Shown piece by piece: positions 25,864 through 34,177 of a stretch of 64,000 bases of DNA. The notes under the pieces were generated by a model that was not told the origin of the DNA, did not search any database, and saw only the letters and a program-made list of their open reading frames with translations. The stretch covers positions 310,001 through 374,000 of the forward strand of contig NZ_JAMWEG010000006.1 in the NCBI RefSeq assembly GCF_025460765.1, written 5' to 3'. The stretch's first letter is position 1, and each line of letters begins with the position of its first letter. This stretch comes from Micromonospora sp. MA102 (GTDB taxonomy: Bacteria; Actinomycetota; Actinomycetes; Mycobacteriales; Micromonosporaceae). The translations under genes were made by a program, and so were the position numbers.

Positions 25864-26547
25864 TCAGCGCTGGTGGCGGGGCAGCGCCACCTGCGACTGC
25901 CCACCGGCCACCGCGGGCACCTCCCGGGCGATCCGCTCCATCGTCCGCGACAGCTGCTCGCTGCCGTCGTCGAGGTGCCGGGCCGCCGCCTGCATGTGCG
26001 AGATCATCATCTCGCCGAAGATCCGCAGGGCCTCCCGGGTGGCCACCGAGTCGTCGAAGTTGACCCCGGCGGTGCTGCGGTACTCCGTCACCGCCCGCTC
26101 GGCCTCCTGCTTCGCCTCCTCCGCCGCGGCCTGCATGTAGCTCTCGTACTGCATCCGGGCGTACTCGGCGACCCGCCGGGCGTAGTCGTGGGCCTGCGCG
26201 ATGATCTGCTCGGCCTCCCGCTGGGCCGCCGACAGCAGGTTCACCTCCTTCGCCGCGGGCACCGCCGCCGCGTTGTCGGCGCTCGGGATCACCCCGTGCC
26301 GGTGCAGCTCCAGATGGTCGTTGAGCCGCTCGTTCTCCGCCCGCAGATTCGCCAGCTGCGTGGCCAGCTGGTCCAGCTCGTCGGCCACCTGCATCCGGAA
26401 CCGGTCCACGTCGGCGTGGTCGTAGCCGCGGCGGGTGAACGACGCCGACCCGAACTCCCACCGGCGCACCCGGTCGGCGCTGAGACGCACCTGCACCGCG
26501 CCACCGGTCACCTGGCCCTCGTACCTGCTGATCGGGCTCGCGCTCAC
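25864..26547 (-). CDS. DivIVA-domain coiled-coil protein
   Basis: A 227-residue protein with a DivIVA-like N-terminal motif, FGSASFTRRGYDHADVDRFRMQVADELDQL (about 33-62). A long coiled coil follows in two parts, LRAENERLNDHLELH and AAQREAEQIIAQAHDYARRVAEYARMQYESYMQAAAEEAKQEAERAV. Such proteins sense membrane curvature or scaffold polar and septal complexes. It lacks the length and setting of the main Wag31/DivIVA of the dcw cluster, so it is a paralogue. Its GTG start overlaps the flavohemoglobin stop by four bases, so the two are translationally coupled, an unexpected pairing. Confidence 0.85.
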   Translation of the reverse strand: MSASPISRYEGQVTGGAVQVRLSADRVRRWEFGSASFTRRGYDHADVDRFRMQVADELDQLATQLANLRAENERLNDHLELHRHGVIPSADNAAAVPAAKEVNLLSAAQREAEQIIAQAHDYARRVAEYARMQYESYMQAAAEEAKQEAERAVTEYRSTAGVNFDDSVATREALRIFGEMMISHMQAAARHLDDGSEQLSRTMERIAREVPAVAGGQSQVALPRHQR

Positions 26548-27713
26548 CGGGCACCACCTCCGGAATCGTCAGGGGCCGTCGTGGTCCGGAAGGCCGGCCC
26601 GTACCAGTGCTTGCCGAAACCCTCGTGGTGCAGCTGACCCGGCTGGTAGCCGGCACCGGTCAGCGCCGCCACCGAATGGCTCACCATCTCGTCGGATCCG
26701 CACACGTACACGTGCCGGGACCGCCAGTCCCCGTCGGCCAGGGCCTGATCGGCCACCTGCACGAACTCACCCGGCCGCCGCGGGTCCGAACCCGCAACGT
26801 ACGTCACCCGCAGCCACGGGTACGACGCGGCGAACTTGTCGATCGCCTCGCTGTCGTAGAACTCCAACCGGGACCGGGCCCCCACGTACAGGTCGACCCG
26901 GCGGCCCACACCCTCCGCGGCGACCTGCTCCAGCAGGGACTTCACCGGCGCCCAGCCGGTGCCACCGGTCAGCAGCAGCAGATCCGACGACCCGGCCTGC
27001 CACAACGTCAACCGGTCACCCACCGGCGCGGCCAGGTGCACCTGGTCGCCCACCGCGCACCCGTACACCAGCCGCGACGACACCGCGCCACCCGGCGCGG
27101 CCCGCACGTGCAGCTCCAGCGTCCCGTCGGGACGGGGCGCGTTCGCCGGCGAGTAGTACCGCCACGACCGCACCGCGGGGTGCGACACCCCGATCGACTG
27201 GCCCGGCGTGAACTGCAGCAGGTACTGCGGCCGCAGCGTCAGCACCGCCACGTCGAACGTGCGCCGCTCGTGCCCGAGGATCTCCGCCACCCACCACGGC
27301 GGGGACTTCGCCTCCGCGGCCTGCGCGGCGTCCATCATCACCTGCGCGACCAACCCGTAGGCGGCCGCCCAGTCGGCCGCCAGTTCGTCGGTCCACGCCT
27401 CACCGGAGAAGTGCCGCAGTGTCGCCAGCAGCGCCTCACCGACGGCCGGGTAGTGCTCGGCGCGCACCGCGAACTTCCGGTGGTCCGCGCCGAGGTCCTG
27501 GAGGAACCCGACGAGCCGGTCCACCTGGTCCACGTGGGACACGATGTGCCCCAGCGCGTTCACCAGGCGGTCCCGCTGCCCGGCCATGTTCGTGGGGAAC
27601 ATCTGCCGGGTCTCCGGGTGCGCCAGGAACAGCGTCGAATAGAAGTAGAGCGGCACCTGGTCGCCGTGCGCGGCGACCAGTGACCAGCTCTGCTTGAGCC
27701 GCCCTGCGTCCAC
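26544..27713 (-). CDS. Flavohemoglobin-like globin/FAD/NAD oxidoreductase
   Basis: A 389-residue fusion protein. The N-terminal globin domain (1-135) has Tyr at B10 (Y25), Phe at CD1 (F39), Gln at E7 (Q46) and the proximal His H87 in RAEHYPAVGEAL. The FAD-binding barrel (about 145-245) includes the RSWRYYSPAN motif, and the NAD-binding domain has LLLTGGTGWAPVKSLLEQ and HVYVCGSDEMV. Together they fit a nitric-oxide dioxygenase or related globin reductase. GTG at 27713 is the start, two bases after the truncated globin stop. The two globin genes probably act together in NO or oxygen chemistry; the DivIVA-like gene overlaps the end. Confidence 0.9.
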   Translation of the reverse strand: MDAGRLKQSWSLVAAHGDQVPLYFYSTLFLAHPETRQMFPTNMAGQRDRLVNALGHIVSHVDQVDRLVGFLQDLGADHRKFAVRAEHYPAVGEALLATLRHFSGEAWTDELAADWAAAYGLVAQVMMDAAQAAEAKSPPWWVAEILGHERRTFDVAVLTLRPQYLLQFTPGQSIGVSHPAVRSWRYYSPANAPRPDGTLELHVRAAPGGAVSSRLVYGCAVGDQVHLAAPVGDRLTLWQAGSSDLLLLTGGTGWAPVKSLLEQVAAEGVGRRVDLYVGARSRLEFYDSEAIDKFAASYPWLRVTYVAGSDPRRPGEFVQVADQALADGDWRSRHVYVCGSDEMVSHSVAALTGAGYQPGQLHHEGFGKHWYGPAFRTTTAPDDSGGGAR

Positions 27714-27715
27714 GC

Positions 27716-28105
27716 TCAGGCGTTCCCCGACGACACGACCTGGTCCTGGACCTGACCCAGCACGACGTGCACGTCGGCGATCACGTCGGCCGGCACCCCC
27801 AGCTCGACCAGCGTCGCGATCAGGTGCTCGCCGACCTTCACGTAGTGCGCCACCGGGATGTTCAGCGGCTGGTGCGCCTCGGCCAGGCCCCGGCCCGCGT
27901 ACTCGTTCGGGCCGCCGAGCACCACGGCGAGCATCAACGCCAGGTGCCGCCGCTGCTCCGGCATGTTCACGTCGGTGAAGTAGCCGGCCAGGTCCGGGTC
28001 GGCCAGCACCTTCTCGTAGAACAGCTCCACCGCGGCCTTCACCGCGGCCGCGCCGCCGATGCGCTCGTAGTGGGAGATCGGGGTGGTCTCTTCGGTCACC
28101 GTCAT
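27716..28105 (-). CDS. glbN: Truncated hemoglobin, group I (GlbN-like)
   Basis: A 129-residue 2-on-2 globin. Landmarks are Y30 in ELFYEKVL (B10, ligand-binding), the Gly-rich PISHYERIGGAAAV opening typical of group I, and the proximal His H78 in AEAHQPLNI. In M. tuberculosis the trHbN protein detoxifies nitric oxide, which needs a reductase. A flavohemoglobin-type reductase gene begins two bases downstream and could donate electrons (inference). The ATG has a purine-rich GGAAGGATCC stretch upstream. It is first gene of the globin operon. Confidence 0.93.
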   Translation of the reverse strand: MTVTEETTPISHYERIGGAAAVKAAVELFYEKVLADPDLAGYFTDVNMPEQRRHLALMLAVVLGGPNEYAGRGLAEAHQPLNIPVAHYVKVGEHLIATLVELGVPADVIADVHVVLGQVQDQVVSSGNA

Positions 28106-28218
28106 GGTGGATCCTTCCGGGAGGGGGGCAACGCGACCAGCGCCGCGGAGGGGCAACCGGCAGCTCACGCGCGTCGCGCCGGCTCCACCGAACGGTCACG
28201 CGCAAGCGACCGTGTCGG

Positions 28219-28247
28219 ACCATAGCGTGCCCGCCGAAACGGTTCAG
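28219..28247 (-). promoter_or_regulatory. Putative promoter of the globin operon
   Basis: On the minus strand CTGAAC (28247-28242) and TATGGT (28224-28219) are spaced by 17 bases, matching the housekeeping -35/-10 layout. The leader to the glbN ATG would be about 105 bases. The -35 fit is weak. Confidence 0.4.
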
Positions 28248-28506
28248 CCCTGCCCTATCCGATTCCCGACATCCGTCGACCACGGACAGTCAGCGACCGC
28301 GGCGGATCGTTCGCGGGACGCGAGCACACCGACACGCTGGGTGGATGCCTCCGGCACCGGGCACCCTCGACGGTCCCTTTCGGACAGCGCCCGCCGACGA
28401 TCCACCCGACCGCCGTTTCCGCACGTCACACCCGTTCCGCCTCGCGACGGCCCACCGCCACCGGCGGCCCCCGGCGCCCGGCCGGCCGCACGACACGCAC
28501 GGTGAT

Positions 28507-28551
28507 CAAAAAAGAGGACCACGCGCTGCCCGTTCTGGGCGTGGCGTGGCC
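28507..28551 (-). terminator. Intrinsic terminator after the MerR gene
   Basis: On the minus strand a GGCCACGC/GCGTGGTC stem with an inner GCCC/GGGC hairpin is followed by CCTCTTTTTT. It begins 22 bases after the stop of the MerR gene. It is one of few hairpins here with a true U-tract. Confidence 0.8.
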
Positions 28552-28572
28552 CCGCTAACACTGAGCGGCGGC

Positions 28573-29151
28573 TCAGCCCGCCCGACGGCGCGCACGCCGC
28601 GCCGCCAACTCGTCACCGACCGACTCGGACTCCGCCTCCACCGGCGGCGCGGCCGGCTGCGGCTGCCCACCCACCGGCTCCGCCGGCAGATGCGACAGCG
28701 AACCCTGGATCTCCTTGAACGCGCCGCCGATCGCGATGCCGAACACACCCTGGCCGCCCTGCAACAGGTCCACGACCTCCTCGGGCGACCGGCACTCGTA
28801 CACCGTCGTCCCGTCCGAGATCAACGTGATGCCCGCCAGGTCCTCCACCCCACGCGACCGCAACGCGTCGATGGCCTTCCGGATGTTCTGCAACGACACC
28901 CCGGCGTCCAACAACCGCTTCACGACCTTCAACACCACCAGGTCGCGGAAGGAGTACAAGCGGGACGTCCCCGAACCCGACGCGTCCCGCACGCTCGGCA
29001 CCACCAGACCCGTCCGGGCCCAGTAGTCCAACTGCCGGTAACTGATGCCCACCGCGTGACACGCCGTCACACCCCGGTAGCCCACCTCACCGTCAACGAC
29101 CGGGTCGGGCTGCTGCTCCGTCGTCGGACCAGGATCACGCGGCTCGTGCAT
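28573..29151 (-). CDS. MerR-family transcriptional regulator (Rv1830-like)
   Basis: A 192-residue regulator. The MerR HTH is GYRGVTACHAVGISYRQLDYWARTGLV, followed by SGTSRLYSFRDLVVLKVVKRLLDAGVSLQNIRKAIDAL. No Cys or metal-binding end is visible. The C-terminal part (SDGTTVYECRSPEEVVDLLQGGQGVFGIAIGGAFKEI) is conserved in the mycobacterial gene of the same setting. The order pgsA, DUF881, small basic protein, DUF881, gcvH, garA, MerR, nuclease, MerR matches the M. tuberculosis Rv1822-Rv1830 region. An intrinsic terminator ends the operon. Confidence 0.9.
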   Translation of the reverse strand: MHEPRDPGPTTEQQPDPVVDGEVGYRGVTACHAVGISYRQLDYWARTGLVVPSVRDASGSGTSRLYSFRDLVVLKVVKRLLDAGVSLQNIRKAIDALRSRGVEDLAGITLISDGTTVYECRSPEEVVDLLQGGQGVFGIAIGGAFKEIQGSLSHLPAEPVGGQPQPAAPPVEAESESVGDELAARRARRRAG

Positions 29152-29360
29152 CCGGACAACCTCCCCGCCCGTGCGGTGTCACGCCGTCTCCCCGTGCGCG
29201 CACCCCTCGATACCGCAACCCTAGCCCCGCCACCGGGAGTTACCCCGCAGGAGACACCACGACACGCCGCACCGCCACCCGGAAGATCACCGACGGCGGC
29301 AAGCCGTCACCCACCGTGACCACCGCCGCCGCATCGACACCGGCCCACCGGCCGGACACC

Positions 29361-29825
29361 TCAGCCCGCGAAATCCTCCGGACGCACCTGCTCCAGGAAC
29401 TCGCGGAACTTCTCCACCTCGTCCTCCTGCTCGTCCGGGATCACGATCCCCGCCTCGGAGAGGACCTGCTCGGCACAACGAATCGGCGCACCGACCCGCA
29501 ACGCCAACGCGATGGAATCGCTCGGCCGCGCCGACACCCGAACGCCGTCACCGATCAACAGATCGGCGTAGAAGACGTTCTCCTTCAACTCGGTGATCTC
29601 CACCGCGTGCAACGGCGCCTTCAACGCCGCCAGCACATCCCGCAGCAGATCATGCGTCAACGGCCGCGCCGGCTTGACACCCTGCTGCTCATAGGCGATC
29701 GCCGTCGCCTCGACCGCGCCGATCCAGATCGGCAGATAGCGGTCCCCCTCGACCTCCCGCAGCAGGACGATCGGCTGGTTGCTGGGCAGCTCCACCCGAA
29801 CTCCGACCACGCTCAGCTCGCGCAC
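29361..29825 (-). CDS. Bifunctional nuclease family protein (DUF151)
   Basis: A 154-residue protein opening VRELSVVGVRVELPSNQPIVLLREVEG and continuing YLPIWIGAVEATAIAYEQQG, then LTHDLLRDVLAAL, VEITELKENVFYADLL and VSARPSDSIALALRVGAPI. These are the blocks of the BFN/DUF151 family, for which combined RNase and DNase activity has been reported in plants and bacteria. GTG start. It lies between two MerR genes in the Rv1829 position of the conserved block. The role in actinomycetes is not settled. Confidence 0.92.
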   Translation of the reverse strand: MRELSVVGVRVELPSNQPIVLLREVEGDRYLPIWIGAVEATAIAYEQQGVKPARPLTHDLLRDVLAALKAPLHAVEITELKENVFYADLLIGDGVRVSARPSDSIALALRVGAPIRCAEQVLSEAGIVIPDEQEDEVEKFREFLEQVRPEDFAG

Positions 29826-30072
29826 CGCCGCCTCCGTGTCGTTGTCACCTACGCCCGCACCGCGCCCTTCCCTGCACGGTACACGGACCGCGACACGGGA
29901 GTCCCATCCGCTACGTGCACCACGCCTCGCCGCAACGGGTTACCCCGGCAAGCCTACGACACGCTTCCCGACCCAGATCTTTCCGCGCCCCGCGCCCGGC
30001 ACGCGGCCCGCCCCGGTCGCCGCCGCCCACGGCAAAGGCCGGGCGCCCCCACAGCACCCGGCCCCACCCACC

Positions 30073-30846
30073 TCACCGACCCAACGTCGACCGCAGCCCC
30101 ACCCGCACCAACGCCGCGTGCAACTGCTGCGACAACGCCACCAACTCCCGCGCCGTCTCCGCCGCCCGCGCCCGCGCCGCCGGATCCGACTGCCGCGCCA
30201 ACGGCGCCACCAACTGCGCGAACAGACCGACCTCCCGATCCGCCGCCGTCCGGTACGCCCGCAGGTGCCGCGGCTCCAACCCGTACGCCGCCAGACCCGC
30301 CACCGCCCGCGCGATGATCAACGCGTCCGCGTCGTACCAGCCCGGCGGATCCGACACCAGCACACCGAGCCGTTCCAACTCGGCCAACGTCGACTCGTCG
30401 ACGCCGCTGCGGGAAATCAACTCCGCCCGACCCAGCCGCATCTCCGACGACTCGGCGGGCTCCGCCGCCTCCCGGCCCGGCACCTCACCACCGGGACCCA
30501 CCGCCACCAGATTCGGCCGCTGCCGCGCCGGCCCCGCACCCGACGAGTCCCACTCCGCCAGCTGGTCCCGGATCACCCGCAACGGCAGGTACTGGTCCCG
30601 CTGCGCGGTCAGCACGAACCGCAACCGCGCCACATCGTCCCAGCTGAACTTCCGGTACCCCGCCGGCGTCCGCTCCGGCTCCACCAGGCCCTCGGCCTCC
30701 AGGAACCGCAACTTCGAGATCGTGACGTCCGGAAACTCCACCCGCAACTGCGCCAACACCTCGCCGATGCTCATCAGCGGCGTCGCGGACGAGCGCGGCG
30801 GATCGTTCGCCGCCCCGGGCGACGTCGAAGCCGCAGGCCCGCTCAC
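30073..30846 (-). CDS. ftsR: MerR-family regulator FtsR
   Basis: A 257-residue MerR-like regulator with the HTH MSIGEVLAQLRVEFPDVTISKLRFLEAEGLVEPERTPAGYRKFSWDDVARLRFVLTAQRD. This is the Rv1828 pattern with its FLEAEGLV and AGYRKF segments. The second half (SRSGVDESTLAELERLGVL and LEPRHLRAYRTAADREVGLF) is the conserved effector domain. Orthologues in Corynebacterium activate ftsZ, hence the name. The GTG start overlaps the garA stop by four bases, so the two are coupled. Position and motifs make the orthology firm, though the regulon in this organism is unknown. Confidence 0.92.
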   Translation of the reverse strand: MSGPAASTSPGAANDPPRSSATPLMSIGEVLAQLRVEFPDVTISKLRFLEAEGLVEPERTPAGYRKFSWDDVARLRFVLTAQRDQYLPLRVIRDQLAEWDSSGAGPARQRPNLVAVGPGGEVPGREAAEPAESSEMRLGRAELISRSGVDESTLAELERLGVLVSDPPGWYDADALIIARAVAGLAAYGLEPRHLRAYRTAADREVGLFAQLVAPLARQSDPAARARAAETARELVALSQQLHAALVRVGLRSTLGR

Positions 30847-31295
30847 CCCCGGCCGGCCTCCTCCTCCGGACGCGGACCGGCGATGAACACCACCCGGAAC
30901 TTGCCGATCTGCACCTCGTCGCCGTTGCTCAGCGTCGCCGCCTCGACCCGCTCCCGGTTCACGTACGTGCCGTTCAGGCTGCCCACGTCCCGCACGGTGA
31001 ACGTGCCACCGTCCCGGTGGAACTCCGCGTGCCGCCGCGACACCGTCACGTCGTCGAGGAAGATGTCGCTGTCCGGGTGCCGGCCACTCGTCGTCACATC
31101 GTGGTCCAACAGGAACCGGGCGCCCGCGTTCGGACCCCGGCGAACCACCAGCAACGCCATCCCGGGCGGCAACGAACCGGACATGCGGCTCGGCACCACA
31201 TCGGTGTCCGGACCCTCCAGCACTTCGTCGAGCGAACCGAGATTGAGCGTCGAAGTGACGTCGAGCGGGGGGAACTCGTCGTCTGGGCGCGTCAT
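30843..31295 (-). CDS. garA: FHA-domain metabolic regulator GarA/OdhI
   Basis: A 150-residue protein. The N-terminal tail contains DVTSTLNLG (T14-T16), where GarA/OdhI is phosphorylated by PknB/PknG-type kinases. The FHA domain (about 50-140) shows GARFLLDHDVTTSGRHPDSDIFLDD, VSRRHAEFH and VGSLNGTYVN, all phosphothreonine-binding blocks. In related bacteria the unphosphorylated protein inhibits 2-oxoglutarate dehydrogenase and adjusts glutamate metabolism. The tail here is D-V-T-S-T rather than E-T-T-S, a small change at the phosphosite. It sits between gcvH and ftsR as in Mycobacterium. Confidence 0.94.
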   Translation of the reverse strand: MTRPDDEFPPLDVTSTLNLGSLDEVLEGPDTDVVPSRMSGSLPPGMALLVVRRGPNAGARFLLDHDVTTSGRHPDSDIFLDDVTVSRRHAEFHRDGGTFTVRDVGSLNGTYVNRERVEAATLSNGDEVQIGKFRVVFIAGPRPEEEAGRG

Positions 31296-31512
31296 GGGGA
31301 CCACCTCACGGATCTGTTTCGGTCGGCGTCGGGCAATGGCGGGTCTGGCCGCCGGGCGGAAACACACCCGGCGGCTGGCTCCCCGTGCCGGGAAGGCGCA
31401 TTCCGCAACGCTCAAACTATTGGTTCTCGGTCAACTGGGCGAGCCTAGCCAGCGCCGAAAAACAGGGCAACCGGACGCGCGGACAGGAGCCCGCCGCCCG
31501 GAACGCACGAAC

Positions 31513-31893
31513 TCAACTCTCGGTGAGCTCGCGGTACGCACCAGCGGTCAACAAACCCTCGACCGCCGCCGGATCATCCGGGGTGATCTCCACCAACCAC
31601 CCCGCACCGTACGGATCCGTGTTGATCACCTCAGGGGTGTCGGCCAACGCCTCGTTGCGCGCCGCCACCGTGCCGCTCAACGGCGCGTAGATCTCCGACA
31701 CGCTCTTCGTCGACTCGATCTCGCCCAGCGACTCACCCGCCGCCACCACCGCGCCCTCGTCCGGCAACTGGACGAACACGATGTCACCCAGGGCGTCCTG
31801 CGCGAAGTGCGTGATACCGATCCGGACGGCACCGCCGTCCCCACCAGCCACCCACTCGTGCTCGGCGGTGTACCGCAGATCCTCAGGAATCAC
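31513..31893 (-). CDS. gcvH: Glycine cleavage system H protein
   Basis: A 126-residue lipoyl-carrier protein. The lipoylated lysine is K63 in GEIESTKSVSEIYAP. The start VIPEDLRYTAEHEWV and the block GITHFAQDALGDIVFVQLP are canonical. It shuttles the aminomethyl arm between the P, T and L proteins. GTG start. gcvP is 9 kb away on the same strand with its own riboswitch; no riboswitch is seen before gcvH. It is embedded in the conserved garA/ftsR block. Confidence 0.96.
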   Translation of the reverse strand: MIPEDLRYTAEHEWVAGGDGGAVRIGITHFAQDALGDIVFVQLPDEGAVVAAGESLGEIESTKSVSEIYAPLSGTVAARNEALADTPEVINTDPYGAGWLVEITPDDPAAVEGLLTAGAYRELTES

Positions 31894-31948
31894 CAGCTGC
31901 GTCCTTCGTCATCGGTGCACCGGGGAAAACCGGCGCGGCCGCGACCGG

Positions 31949-32893
31949 TCAGGAGACCGGCCGGGCGTGTTCCAGCTTGATCGGCGCGTGCAGCTGCGAA
32001 ACCTCCACAGCCTCACTGTCCTCCGGCGTCACGTTACCGCCGGCCTCCTCCACCGATGCGACCACCCCGCCGGGAATGTTCAACGCCGTACGCAGCGTCG
32101 CCGGATCACCGATCACCAGGATCGTGTACGGGCCGTTCAACCGCCGCCCGTCCACCACCAGGCCACCACTGGGCCCGTCCACGAAATACGTCGACGCGAT
32201 GACCCGCACCGCCGTCCCGTCCGAGCCCGCGACCTGCATCGCCTCCGCGCCCGCGCCCCGCAGCTCCTGCACCGCGTCCAGGATCCGCGCCGCCGAGATC
32301 GCCTTGTCCGGACCGTCGAACCGCACCGACAGGCCCGGCCCCACCGCCGGCAACGTGCCCGCCAGGATGCCCAGCTCGTCCGCCCGCCGCGTCGCCTCCT
32401 CCAGCGCCGCCTGCCGACCCTGCTCACCCGAACGCAACTGCCGCTGGCTCTCCTCCAGCGCCTCGATGTCCTGCCGAAGCCGCCGCTCCCGCGAGTCCAG
32501 GTCCGACGAGATCCGGACCAGGTCCTCCTCCCGCGTCGCCGCGAGAGTCGGATCCGTCGACGTCGTCTTCAACTGCACCACCAGGGTGAACCCCAGCAAC
32601 GCCAGCAACACCGCGATCATCGCGCCCGCCGACGTCAACCGCCGCGACACGGGCTTCGCCCCGGCCGGCGACGGCTCCTCCGCCGGCCCCGGCTCCTCGG
32701 CTGCCGCTCCCGGCTCCTCGGCCGGCGGCGGCACGTCCTCCTGCTCGACCGGCGCCACCGGCGCCAACGGGCTCAACTCGTCCGGATCGGGCGCGTCCGG
32801 ACGCGGATCCGGCTCACCGGCCGGACCCGCCGGCCGCTCCGGCTCCGCCGGCTCCGGCCAACCCGTGCCCGTCTCCCTGTGCTCCTCGCTCAT
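31949..32893 (-). CDS. DUF881-family membrane protein (Rv1825-like)
   Basis: A 314-residue protein. Residues 1-85 are a Pro/Glu/Ala-rich cytoplasmic tail; one transmembrane helix (LTSAGAMIAVLLALLGFTLVV) spans about 87-107. A coiled coil follows (LVRISSDLDSRERRLRQDIEALEESQRQL), then the extracytoplasmic DUF881 domain with GPGLSVRFDG, YFVDGPSGGLVVDGRRL and YTILVIGDPATL. DUF881 proteins of this locus in mycobacteria (Rv1823/Rv1825) are cell-surface factors of unknown mechanism, possibly septum-related. The ATG at 32893 follows the small basic protein gene by 10 bases. Confidence 0.9.
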   Translation of the reverse strand: MSEEHRETGTGWPEPAEPERPAGPAGEPDPRPDAPDPDELSPLAPVAPVEQEDVPPPAEEPGAAAEEPGPAEEPSPAGAKPVSRRLTSAGAMIAVLLALLGFTLVVQLKTTSTDPTLAATREEDLVRISSDLDSRERRLRQDIEALEESQRQLRSGEQGRQAALEEATRRADELGILAGTLPAVGPGLSVRFDGPDKAISAARILDAVQELRGAGAEAMQVAGSDGTAVRVIASTYFVDGPSGGLVVDGRRLNGPYTILVIGDPATLRTALNIPGGVVASVEEAGGNVTPEDSEAVEVSQLHAPIKLEHARPVS

Positions 32894-32903
32894 CGCCACA
32901 AAC

Positions 32904-33236
32904 CTACGCCCGGAACAGGTGCCGGCGGATCGCCGCCACGTTTCCGAAGATGCGCACCCCGAGCACGACCACCACACCCGTGGACAACTGACCGCCCACC
33001 CCCAACTGGTCACCCAGGTAGACGATCAGGCCCGCCACCAGCACGTTCGAGATGAACGACACCACGAACTGCTTGTCGTCGAAGATCCGGTCCAGCTTCG
33101 CCCGCACCCCACCGAACACCGCGTCGAGCGCCGCCACCACGGCGATCGGCAGGTACGGCTGCAACGCCGCGGGCACCGTGGGATCCAGGTACACCCCGAG
33201 CACCACACCGGCGAGCAACGCCAGCACCGCGATCAT
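32904..33236 (-). CDS. Small basic family membrane protein (Sbp)
   Basis: A 110-residue protein with three hydrophobic helices: MIAVLALLAGVVLGVYL, LPIAVVAALDAVFGGVRAKLD and FVVSFISNVLVAGLIVYLGDQLGVG. This is the small basic protein family always found between two DUF881 genes. Its charge is concentrated in RAKLDRIFDDKQ and the RRHLFRA tail. The start overlaps the upstream DUF881 stop (ATGA). The three genes probably encode one membrane complex; this is inference from their constant association. Confidence 0.93.
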   Translation of the reverse strand: MIAVLALLAGVVLGVYLDPTVPAALQPYLPIAVVAALDAVFGGVRAKLDRIFDDKQFVVSFISNVLVAGLIVYLGDQLGVGGQLSTGVVVVLGVRIFGNVAAIRRHLFRA

Positions 33237-34177
33237 CGGCCACCTCCGGAGGGGCGAGGAGAGGAACCCGAGCCGGACGGCTCGGGACTGGTCGAACCGG
33301 CGACACCCGAACCCGACGGGCTCGGACTCACCGAAGGCTCGGCGTAGCGTAGCCGCGGCTGCGGAGCGGCCGGCAGGGTGAGGTTGTCCGCGTCCCTGAC
33401 CTTGAACGACAGGCCCGTCGTCCGCTCCACGTCACGCATCAGGTCCGCCGCCCGGCTGTCCTCGAACCGGTCCCGCATCGACCCCGGCCCGATCGCCGAC
33501 ACCTCGTACGGGCTCGTCACCGGCCGGTAGTCCACCAGGATCGCCTCACCCGCCTGACGGATCGTCGACGTGGCCGTCAACCGCTGGCCGTTCACCGCCA
33601 CCGCCTCCGCGCCCGCCGCCCACAGCGCGTTCGCCACCTTCTGCAGGTCGGAGTAGAGCACCTGCGACGGCCCCGCCTCCGCCCCGGTCACCGCGTCCTT
33701 GTCCCTCGGCGCGTCCGCCAGGCGCACCACCACACCGTCACCGCGCACCCGGCCCAGACCGGTGCCCGCCTCCAGCGTGCGCAGCCGCGACGCCTGCGAA
33801 CCGCTCAACGCCGCGTCCCGCTGCCGGCTGACCTCCTCGCGCAGCTGGTCCGCCCGCGCGGTCAACCGGTCCGTCTCCGCCTCGCGCTGCTTGATCTCGG
33901 CGATCAGCCCGGCCCGCGCCTTCGCCCGACCCGGCTCCTCCGCCATCGTCTCCCGGTAGGCCACCGCGAACAGCAACCCGATCACCAGCAGCACCACCAC
34001 GCTCACCGGCCGGGCGAGCACCCGCCGCAGTCGCGACGGCGGCGCCACCGCCCGCCGGGCCGCCGCGTCGGCGTAACCCGGATCGAGCGGGTTGCGGAAC
34101 AGCTCGGTGAGGAAGTCCGGGGCGTACACCCGCGCCGACGGGTCACGGCCCTTGTCCTGGGGCGGCACCGCGGTCAC
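33233..34177 (-). CDS. DUF881-family membrane protein (Rv1823-like)
   Basis: A 314-residue protein with an N-terminal cytoplasmic part (VYAPDFLTELFRNPLDPGYADAAARR). One transmembrane helix (RPVSVVVLLVIGLLFAVAYR) follows, then a coiled coil to about residue 130. The DUF881 domain has GDGVVVRLADAP, VANALWAAGAEAVAVNGQRL and SPYEVSAIGPG. The last 35 residues are a disordered Ser/Pro/Gly tail. GTG at 34177 overlaps the pgsA stop by four bases, and its own stop overlaps the small basic protein start. Translational coupling runs from pgsA onward. Confidence 0.9.
   Translation of the reverse strand: MTAVPPQDKGRDPSARVYAPDFLTELFRNPLDPGYADAAARRAVAPPSRLRRVLARPVSVVVLLVIGLLFAVAYRETMAEEPGRAKARAGLIAEIKQREAETDRLTARADQLREEVSRQRDAALSGSQASRLRTLEAGTGLGRVRGDGVVVRLADAPRDKDAVTGAEAGPSQVLYSDLQKVANALWAAGAEAVAVNGQRLTATSTIRQAGEAILVDYRPVTSPYEVSAIGPGSMRDRFEDSRAADLMRDVERTTGLSFKVRDADNLTLPAAPQPRLRYAEPSVSPSPSGSGVAGSTSPEPSGSGSSPRPSGGGR

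Larger units (their letters stand above)
28106..28572. other. 467-base intergenic region
   Basis: No convincing gene in this stretch: the open frames have poor codon patterns and no family resemblance. It holds the leader and putative promoter of the globin operon (28219-28247) and, at its right end, the terminator of the MerR gene (28507-28551). The middle (about 28250-28500) is plain GC-rich sequence in which I see no further structure. Confidence 0.6.

Noticed and set aside
28244..28561. Minus-strand open frame in the globin/MerR intergenic region
   Set aside because: Arg/Gly-rich composition with no ribosome binding site, and it overlaps the MerR terminator hairpin.
29779..31980. Very long plus-strand open frame across the conserved block
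   Set aside because: It is antisense to bifunctional nuclease, ftsR, garA and gcvH, all with clear family motifs; its product is Arg/Pro-rich noise.
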